Part shown: in pieces, positions 6,420-10,954 of the stretch
Numbering within the stretch: position 1 is the stretch's first letter
How the letters are laid out: each line of letters opens with the position of its first letter
Origin: JBBPZA01 sp038330095
GTDB lineage: Bacteria; Actinomycetota; Thermoleophilia; Solirubrobacterales; Solirubrobacteraceae
Length of the DNA: 10,954 nucleotides
Direction of reading: 5' to 3'
NCBI GenBank assembly: GCA_038330095.1
Contig: JBBQNQ010000086.1
Span: 1 to 10,954 of the forward strand
Notes under the pieces: generated by a model
What the model saw: the letters and a program-made list of their open reading frames with translations, nothing else
What the model was told of the DNA's origin: nothing
Databases searched by the model: none
Program-made: the position numbers and the translations under genes

Positions 6420-6431
6420 CGCAAATCGGAG

Positions 6432-6437
6432 TAGCCT
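6432..6437 (+). promoter_or_regulatory. Putative -10 box of the membrane-sensor/cyclase operon (TAGCCT)
   Basis: TAGCCT (TAnnnT) would give a transcription start near 6444 and a leader of about 22 nt that includes GAGGG (6458-6462), a reasonable Shine-Dalgarno 4 nt before the ATG at 6467. The -35 position (about 6409-6414) is not consensus and coincides with the inverted repeat at 6404-6419. Confidence 0.35.
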
Positions 6438-6466
6438 GCCCGCTTGGGGACGAGAGTGAGGGCAGC

Positions 6467-7717
6467 ATGACCGCAGAGGCGTGGCGGGAGACCGCGCCCT
6501 CGAGGCGTCGGCCGACCGTCGTCGCGTGGGCGATCTGCGGGCTGACGGCGGCGAGCGCCGCCGCCTTCCTGACGCTCGCCTTCACGGACTCAGGGTCGAC
6601 GGGTACGTTCGACGGCGAACGTGCTCCGAGCGGAGGGGTGGCCATCGCCTCGCTCGAGGCCCTCGTCCTGGTCGGGTTTGGAGGGGTCGGCGCGTTCGTC
6701 GCGTCGCGCCGCCCGCGCAATCCCGTCGGCTGGATCCTGTGCGCGATCCCCGTCTCGCTCGGGCTTGCAGACGTCGCGGAGCGTCTCGCCTGGCACGCGG
6801 TGCTGGCCCACCACGGGTTGACCCGCTTCGCCGAGCTCATGTTCTGGGTGGTGGACTGGGCCTGGGTCCCGACCGTCGTTCCCGCCTTCATCTTCATCCC
6901 GCTGCTCTTCCCATCCGGCGCCCCGCTCACGCGGCGCTGGCGGATAGTGGGCTGGATCGCCGCCGGCGGCGGAACGGCACTGCTGCTGGGCCACCTCTTC
7001 GCGCCAGGGCCGCTCCAGGACCACCCGCGAGTGGACAACCCGGTCGGTGCCGCAGGAGCGCTCGGCGACGCGATGAAGGCGCTCGCGACCATCGGGTTCG
7101 CGCTGGCGGCCGCTGCGGCGATCGCGTCGGCCGTCTCACTCGCCGTGCGCTTTCGTCGCTCGCGCGGAGCCGAGCGGCAGCAGATCAAATGGGTGCTGGC
7201 GGCCGCCGCGCTGCTCCTCATCAGCTTCATGATGAGCGGCGCTCTCGGGGGCGACGTGGGCTGGGTCCTGCTTCTGCTCGGCCTGCTCAGCGTCGTGCTG
7301 GCAGTGGCCACCGCCATCCTGCGCTACCGGCTCTACGACATCGACGTGGTGATCAACCGCGCGCTGGTCTACACCGCGTTGACGGCTACGCTCGCCGCCG
7401 CCTACCTGGGTGGCGTGCTCCTGCTCCAGTTGGCCCTGCGCCCGCTGACCAGCGACTCCAACCTCGCGATCGCCGGCTCCACGCTGGCCGTCGCCGCGCT
7501 CTTCCGCCCCGCACGGCGCCGGATCCAGGAAGCGGTGGACCGCCGCTTCTTCCGCCGCCGCTACGACGCCCGCCACACACTCGAGGCCTTCGGGACGCGC
7601 CTGCGCGACCAGGTCGACCTCGACGAGCTCGCCGGCGAGCTACGCGGCGTCGTCGCCGACACCATGCAGCCCGCACACGTATCGCTGTGGCTGCGCTCCC
7701 CGGAGGCCGGACGATGA
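6467..7717 (+). CDS. Membrane sensor-module protein A (paralog 1 of 3)
   Basis: An integral membrane protein of 416 aa with about eight to ten hydrophobic segments (roughly 17-40, 56-79, 87-105, 130-150, 160-178, 203-227, 240-256, 263-285, 298-322 and 330-346). An RRSRGAERQQIKW loop at about 230-242 and the motif RYRLYDIDVVINRALVY (286-302) follow the pattern seen in membrane halves of actinobacterial and chloroflexal sensor kinases and phosphatases. The 125-residue C-terminal module (286-410) ends FRRRYDARHTLEAF...VDLDELAGELRGVV...HVSLWLR. In such sensors this leads into a GAF domain, but here the protein simply stops. No kinase, phosphatase or cyclase domain is present, so a receptor or adaptor role is inferred. 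The ATG at 6467 with GAGGG upstream is preferred over ATG 6383, which adds 28 non-hydrophobic residues. The stop overlaps the next ATG by 4 bp (ATGA). Confidence 0.88.
   Translation: MTAEAWRETAPSRRRPTVVAWAICGLTAASAAAFLTLAFTDSGSTGTFDGERAPSGGVAIASLEALVLVGFGGVGAFVASRRPRNPVGWILCAIPVSLGLADVAERLAWHAVLAHHGLTRFAELMFWVVDWAWVPTVVPAFIFIPLLFPSGAPLTRRWRIVGWIAAGGGTALLLGHLFAPGPLQDHPRVDNPVGAAGALGDAMKALATIGFALAAAAAIASAVSLAVRFRRSRGAERQQIKWVLAAAALLLISFMMSGALGGDVGWVLLLLGLLSVVLAVATAILRYRLYDIDVVINRALVYTALTATLAAAYLGGVLLLQLALRPLTSDSNLAIAGSTLAVAALFRPARRRIQEAVDRRFFRRRYDARHTLEAFGTRLRDQVDLDELAGELRGVVADTMQPAHVSLWLRSPEAGR
7322..7696 (+). repeat. 125-codon module, first of three paralogous copies (others at 8512-8886 and 10277-10651)
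   Basis: The three copies encode exactly 125 residues each with no gaps, from [RK]YRLYD[IV]DVVINR to [SH]V[SV]WLR. Copies 1 and 2 are closest, about three quarters identical by eye, with near-identical DNA over the stretch coding SNLAIAGSTLAVAALFRPAR. This indicates gene duplication, with stronger constraint on the C-terminal half than on the membrane N-terminal half. Confidence 0.85.
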
Positions 7718-8907
7718 GCGCCCGCCGCGCCCGGCGTACGGCCCAGGGTGTGGTGGCGCTCTCCGTGGCGATCCTCGTGGCCGGATTCGTCGCGGAGGCG
7801 GCCGGCGGCGGCGGGATCCTGGTCGGCCGGCAGGACGTCCTGCTGGTGACCATGTTCGTCGTCTTCTCGGTGATCGGCTTTTTGATCGCAACTCGCCACC
7901 CGGACAACCCGATCGGCTGGATCTTCCTGGGCGTTGCCCTGGCCCACACCCTCGGGGGGCTGGCCCAGGGCTATGCGGACTACTGGCTCGCGGGAAAGGG
8001 GGCGCCTCGGGCGCTGGGCCAGACGGCGGCGTGGTACGAGGACTCCTCGTGGATCCCGTGGGTCCTGATCCCCGCGACCGTCCTGCTGCTGCTGTTCCCA
8101 GACGGCCGCCTGCCTACGCCTCGCTGGCGTCCGATCGCGTGGTGCGCGGCTGTGGGGATTCCGCTGGCCTTCGTCACCGGCGGAGCGCACCCGGGCCCGC
8201 TCGAGGACTTCCCCGAGGTCGCGAACCCGTACACGATCGACAGCGCCCTGCTGGATCCGCTCGAGGGGATCGCCGTGCTCCTCGTGCTCGTCGCAATCGT
8301 CGGGTCCGCGCTGTCGCTGATCATCAGGTTCCGCCGCGCGTCCTCCGTGCAGCGTCAGCAGATCAAGTGGCTCGCGCTCGCCGGCGCGGTCGCCGCCGTA
8401 GTCGTGGTGGTCGGGATCGCCGGCTATGACCTGTGGGGCGCGCCCGCCTCGAACCTCGCGATCGAGCTGAGTCTCATGGGACTGCCCGTCGCCGCCGGCG
8501 TCGCCATCCTGCGCTATCGCCTGTACGACGTCGACGTCGTCATCAATCGCACGCTGGTCTACGGGCTCCTGACCGCCACGCTGGCCGGCGCCTACTTGTG
8601 CAGCGTGCTCGTCCTCGGTCTCGCGCTCCGCCCGCTGACCAAGGACTCCAACCTGGCCATCGCCGGCTCCACGCTCGCGGTCGCCGCCCTCTTCCGCCCC
8701 GCACGAGCGCGGATCCAGCAGGTGGTGGACCGCCGCTTCTACCGGCGCCGCTACGACGCACAGCGCACGCTCGAGGCCTTCTCCGCGCGGCTTCGTGACC
8801 AGGTCGAGCTCGCGACGCTCAACGCCGAGCTCCGCGCAGTCGTGCGCGAGACCCTCCAGCCCGCGCACGTGTCCCTGTGGCTGCGCACGCGGGAGCAAGG
8901 CCGGTGA
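7714..8907 (+). CDS. Membrane sensor-module protein B (paralog 2 of 3)
   Basis: A 397-aa polytopic membrane protein with the same architecture as its neighbour: N-terminal hydrophobic segments (about 11-30, 41-60, 66-82, 112-128, 139-156, 184-204, 218-236, 247-266, 280-305 and 312-328), the loop RFRRASSVQRQQIKW (205-219), then the conserved module 267-391 starting RYRLYDVDVVINRTLVY. It ends seven residues later without any catalytic domain. The region between the membrane segments contains HPDNPIGWIF and LLFPDGRLPTPRWRP; similar 'RP-x-NPIGW' and 'LFPDG-x-L-x-PRWR' signatures occur in all three paralogs. Start is ATG 7714, overlapping the previous stop by 4 bp, with GGAGG 7 nt upstream (7702-7706). 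Its stop overlaps the cyclase GTG by 4 bp. Likely role is membrane sensing or docking, inferred from position. Confidence 0.9.
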   Translation: MSARRARRTAQGVVALSVAILVAGFVAEAAGGGGILVGRQDVLLVTMFVVFSVIGFLIATRHPDNPIGWIFLGVALAHTLGGLAQGYADYWLAGKGAPRALGQTAAWYEDSSWIPWVLIPATVLLLLFPDGRLPTPRWRPIAWCAAVGIPLAFVTGGAHPGPLEDFPEVANPYTIDSALLDPLEGIAVLLVLVAIVGSALSLIIRFRRASSVQRQQIKWLALAGAVAAVVVVVGIAGYDLWGAPASNLAIELSLMGLPVAAGVAILRYRLYDVDVVINRTLVYGLLTATLAGAYLCSVLVLGLALRPLTKDSNLAIAGSTLAVAALFRPARARIQQVVDRRFYRRRYDAQRTLEAFSARLRDQVELATLNAELRAVVRETLQPAHVSLWLRTREQGR

Positions 8908-9515
8908 GCGGGCTGACGGAGCCGGCCACGTGCGACCGCGCCTTCATGGAGCCACATCACGCGATGGTCACCGTGCTGATGCTCGACGTCCACGGCTTCA
9001 CCGCGTTTGCCCACAGGGCGACGGCGCGCGAGGCGGTGGCGTTCCTGAACGAGCTCTTCGGCGTCGTCGTCCCGATCCTCGAGGCGCACGGTGGCCACGC
9101 GAACAAGCTGCTCGGCGACGGCGTGCTCGGCGTCTTCGGGGCACCCCATGCGCTTCCCGACCACGCCGATCGCGCCCTGGAGGCCAGCGTCGACATCGTG
9201 ACCGGCGTGGAGCGCGCGCTCGGCGACCGCTGCGTGATCGGGATCGGGGTGAACTCGGGGCTCGTGATCGCGGGCACTATGGGCGCGGGCGCCACGTGGG
9301 AGCTGGGGGTGATCGGCGATCCGGTGAACGTCGCCGCGCGGGTCGAGAAGGCCACGCGTGAGCTCGAGGAGCGCGTCCTCGTGACCGAGGCGACGCGGTG
9401 CCTGCTCGAGCGGGCACGCGACGGCCTCGCTCCGCGAGGGGCGATCGCCGCGAAAGGGAAGCCGAGCCCGATCCCGGTGTACGCGCTTGCGCGCGAGGGA
9501 GCGGGCGAACCGTGA
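8904..9515 (+). CDS. Stand-alone class III adenylate/guanylate cyclase domain protein
   Basis: Class III cyclases convert ATP (or GTP) to a cyclic nucleotide in dimers. This 203-aa protein is essentially one catalytic domain: first metal Asp D28 in VLMLDVHGFTAFA, second metal Asp D72 in NKLLGDGVLGVFGAP, base-selecting Lys at K68, and ribose/transition-state residues N142 and R146 in GVIGDPVNVAARVE. At the second base-selecting position, usually Asp, Thr or Ser, the residue is Gly (G135). There is no membrane segment, HAMP or GAF domain, so regulation must come from partners. The GTG at 8904 overlaps the stop of membrane protein B by 4 bp and is preferred to in-frame ATGs at 8946 and 8964. Its own TGA overlaps the next GTG. 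Lodged between paralogous membrane proteins, it is probably their output enzyme; substrate preference for ATP is likely but uncertain. Confidence 0.92.
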   Translation: MSGLTEPATCDRAFMEPHHAMVTVLMLDVHGFTAFAHRATAREAVAFLNELFGVVVPILEAHGGHANKLLGDGVLGVFGAPHALPDHADRALEASVDIVTGVERALGDRCVIGIGVNSGLVIAGTMGAGATWELGVIGDPVNVAARVEKATRELEERVLVTEATRCLLERARDGLAPRGAIAAKGKPSPIPVYALAREGAGEP

Positions 9516-10660
9516 CCGTCCGCGCCGGCAAGCGGCTCCCCTGGGTGGCGTGCGGGCTGAGCCTTCTCCTCCTCGTGGCGGGGTTTGCGGTGGGCCGTCT
9601 CGACATGGGGGACTCCGGCTACCTGCTGGCCATCGCCGTCCCGTTCGTCACCGTCGGCGCGCTGCTCGCGTCCCATCGCCCCGCAAGCCCGATCGGCTGG
9701 CTGTTCCTGGCGTTCGGCGTGGTGGCTGCGATCGACCTTGCCGCCAACCAGTACGCACATCGCGCGCTGGAGACCGATCCCGGCTCGCTGCCGGGTGGGA
9801 GCGTGGCTGCTTCGATCGAGGCGCACATCTGGCACGCGTCTTTCGCCTTCTTCGTGTTCAGCTTCCTGTTGTTCCCCGACGGGCACCTGCTCTCCCCCCG
9901 CTGGCGCTGGGTCGCACGCGCGGCGGTGCTCAACTACGTCGGGCTCGCGATCAGCGGCCCCTTCGAGGCGTCGTATCTCCACGGGGACTTTCCCTCGGCC
10001 AGGCCACGGTTCCCCGGGTCCGTCACCGCAGTGGCCGACGTCGTCTTCGGACTGCTTCTGCCCCTCAATCTCGCGATGCTGCTCGCCGCGGGATTCTCGC
10101 TCGTTCTGAGGCTCAGACGCTCGCGCGGCGACGAGCGCCAGCAGCTCAAGTGGTTCATCTACCCGGTCGCCTTCGTGATGTTCGTATTCCCGGTCAGCGT
10201 CGTCCTGTTCGGCGACGGCAGCTACGGCGTGCTGCTGTTCCCGCTGATCCCGATCTCGGCGGGCATCGCGATCTTCAAGTACCGCCTCTACGACATCGAC
10301 GTGGTGATCAACCGCGCTCTTGTCTACGGCGCGCTGACGGCGGCCCTTGGGGGCGTATACGCCGGCAGCGTGCTGCTGCTCCAGCTCGCGCTGAGCGGCG
10401 TGACCGCGGGCTCAGGCCTCGCCGTCGCGGCATCCACGCTCACCGTGGCGGCCCTGTTCCGCCCCGCTCGATCCCGCATTCAGAAGACCGTCGACCGGCG
10501 CTTCTACCGGCGCTCCTACGACGCTACACAGACGCTGGAGGGCTTCAGCGCCCATCTACGCGAGCAGGTCGACCTCGACGCCGTGAGCGCCGAGCTGCGC
10601 ACGGTCGTCCAGGGGACGATGCAACCCTCCCACGTATCGGTATGGCTGCGCAGCCCGTAA
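9512..10660 (+). CDS. Membrane sensor-module protein C (paralog 3 of 3)
   Basis: A 382-aa polytopic membrane protein, the most divergent of the three paralogs. Hydrophobic segments lie at about 10-28, 36-54, 60-77, 107-122, 133-150, 173-198, 213-233, 238-256, 268-293 and 302-316. Family signatures are present: ASHRPASPIGWLF (53-65), LLFPDGHLLSPRWRW (119-133), RLRRSRGDERQQLKW (200-214) and the conserved 125-residue module 256-380 starting KYRLYDIDVVINRALVY. The chain ends two residues after HVSVWLR, with no output domain. The GTG at 9512 overlaps the cyclase stop (GTGA) and has GAGGGAG about 10 nt upstream; an in-frame upstream extension to 9398 only overlaps the cyclase gene. A GAF-type soluble gene follows after 37 bp, which could supply the domain this protein lacks. 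Confidence 0.9.
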   Translation: MTVRAGKRLPWVACGLSLLLLVAGFAVGRLDMGDSGYLLAIAVPFVTVGALLASHRPASPIGWLFLAFGVVAAIDLAANQYAHRALETDPGSLPGGSVAASIEAHIWHASFAFFVFSFLLFPDGHLLSPRWRWVARAAVLNYVGLAISGPFEASYLHGDFPSARPRFPGSVTAVADVVFGLLLPLNLAMLLAAGFSLVLRLRRSRGDERQQLKWFIYPVAFVMFVFPVSVVLFGDGSYGVLLFPLIPISAGIAIFKYRLYDIDVVINRALVYGALTAALGGVYAGSVLLLQLALSGVTAGSGLAVAASTLTVAALFRPARSRIQKTVDRRFYRRSYDATQTLEGFSAHLREQVDLDAVSAELRTVVQGTMQPSHVSVWLRSP

Positions 10661-10665
10661 CGATT

Positions 10666-10680
10666 CCTGGACGCCCCAGG
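10666..10680 (+). repeat. Short hairpin CCTGG-acgcc-CCAGG between the last membrane gene and the next gene
   Basis: A 5-bp stem with a 5-nt loop lies 5 nt after the stop of membrane protein C and 5 nt before the AAAGGAG ribosome binding site of the next gene. It is short, with no T-run, so it is at most a mild transcription or translation modulator. Confidence 0.25.
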
Positions 10681-10697
10681 CGTAGAAAGGAGTTGTC

Positions 10698-10954
10698 ATG
10701 TCAGCCTTGACCAGACCCTTCCGTCGCCGGCTATCGCGCCACGAGGGCGACGCCGCCGGGGCGGCGGGCGAGCAGGCGTCAGCACCACAGGCTCCACCCG
10801 AGCCGGCGCCGACCGATATCGCCCCCAACGACCCCCTGCTCGCCTACTTCCAAACGGCCACCGGCGCGGTCGACCTCGACACGCTCGAGCTCGACTCGCC
10901 CGCGCTGCGCGAGCTCCGGGAGTCCGGCGTGAAGCTCGCCGTGCCGCTGGTGAG
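10698..10954 (+). CDS. Start of a soluble signalling protein, probably GAF domain (3' end outside window)
   Basis: The first 85 codons are visible, starting at ATG 10698 with a strong AGAAAGGAG ribosome binding site 5 nt upstream. An Arg-rich, Ala/Pro/Glu-rich, probably disordered N-terminus (about 1-42) leads into DPLLAYFQTATGAVDLDTLELDSPALRELRESGVKLAVPLV. The end matches the pattern that opens GAF domains in actinobacterial sensor proteins ('LDSPAL-x-x-L-x-x-x-GVKLAVPLVSQGELIG'), many of which continue into a PP2C/SpoIIE phosphatase or a histidine kinase. The output domain cannot be seen here and that part is recalled pattern, not observation. No signal peptide or membrane segment. As the upstream membrane paralogs stop exactly where a GAF would normally follow, this is probably their separate cytosolic partner. 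It is 37 bp downstream of membrane protein C and likely in the same operon. Confidence 0.7.
   Translation, partial: MSALTRPFRRRLSRHEGDAAGAAGEQASAPQAPPEPAPTDIAPNDPLLAYFQTATGAVDLDTLELDSPALRELRESGVKLAVPLV

Noticed and set aside
6310..7317. N-terminal extension of the SARP frame to an ATG at 7317
   Set aside because: The extension reads antisense through membrane protein A, is low-complexity, and the family N-terminus begins at GTG 6309 with a -10-like box next to it.
7561..8898. 445-codon minus-strand frame across membrane protein B
   Set aside because: Antisense shadow; composition of charged and Arg/Gly residues reflects the complement of hydrophobic codons.
6481..8907. 808-codon plus-strand frame that would fuse a long N-terminus to membrane protein B
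   Set aside because: The 5' half is an out-of-frame reading of membrane protein A, Arg/Pro-rich with no membrane segments. B starts at ATG 7714 with GGAGG and a 4-bp overlap.
8957..9982. 341-codon minus-strand frame across the cyclase and membrane protein C
   Set aside because: Antisense of two genes with clear motifs; no domain or ribosome binding site.
6467..10660. Membrane proteins A-C as transporters or permeases
   Set aside because: No transporter signature is seen. Their motifs match membrane regions found in sensor proteins, and they sit around a cyclase, so a sensory role is preferred, though not proven.

Overview
The window is very GC-rich (about 70% or more by eye). It has dense, strongly codon-biased genes, many GTG starts, 4-bp overlaps between genes, a radA-disA neighbourhood and a large AfsR/SARP-type regulator. 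Together these point to a high-GC actinobacterium, possibly of the Thermoleophilia (Solirubrobacterales-like) branch. That placement is inferred from gene style and not proven. No rRNA, tRNA, insertion sequence, phage gene or CRISPR array was seen.

Left part (1-3430). The minus strand carries radA (2621 to 1197) followed by disA (880 to the window edge, C-terminus missing). They are separated by a 316-bp non-coding gap rich in inverted repeats. Both encode housekeeping proteins for recombination, DNA integrity and c-di-AMP. Divergent from radA is a 162-aa conserved-type hypothetical gene on the plus strand. Its stop overlaps the stop of a convergent small CDGSH-type [2Fe-2S] protein gene.

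Middle (3490-6309, minus). One long gene encodes a 939-aa AfsR/SARP-family regulator: winged helix, BTAD, AAA ATPase, then TPRs. It diverges across a 157-bp spacer from the signalling operon on the right. That spacer holds a 16-bp inverted repeat.

Right part (6467 to the end, plus). This is a tightly packed operon: membrane protein A, membrane protein B, a class III adenylate/guanylate cyclase domain protein, membrane protein C, then the start of a soluble protein (cut by the window edge) that looks like a GAF-domain signalling protein. The first four genes overlap one another by 4 bp (ATGA or GTGA). The three membrane proteins are paralogs sharing a gapless 125-residue C-terminal module with a variable membrane-spanning N-terminal half. 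In this reading, a sensor usually built as one polypeptide (membrane part, GAF, output) is split over several proteins, with a free cyclase embedded between the sensors. This is the most interesting system in the window.

A second recurring signal is a TAnnnT box 6-11 nt upstream of the start codon of five separate transcription units, with no clear Shine-Dalgarno sequence. This suggests leaderless or near-leaderless mRNAs, whereas the operon genes carry purine-rich ribosome binding sites.
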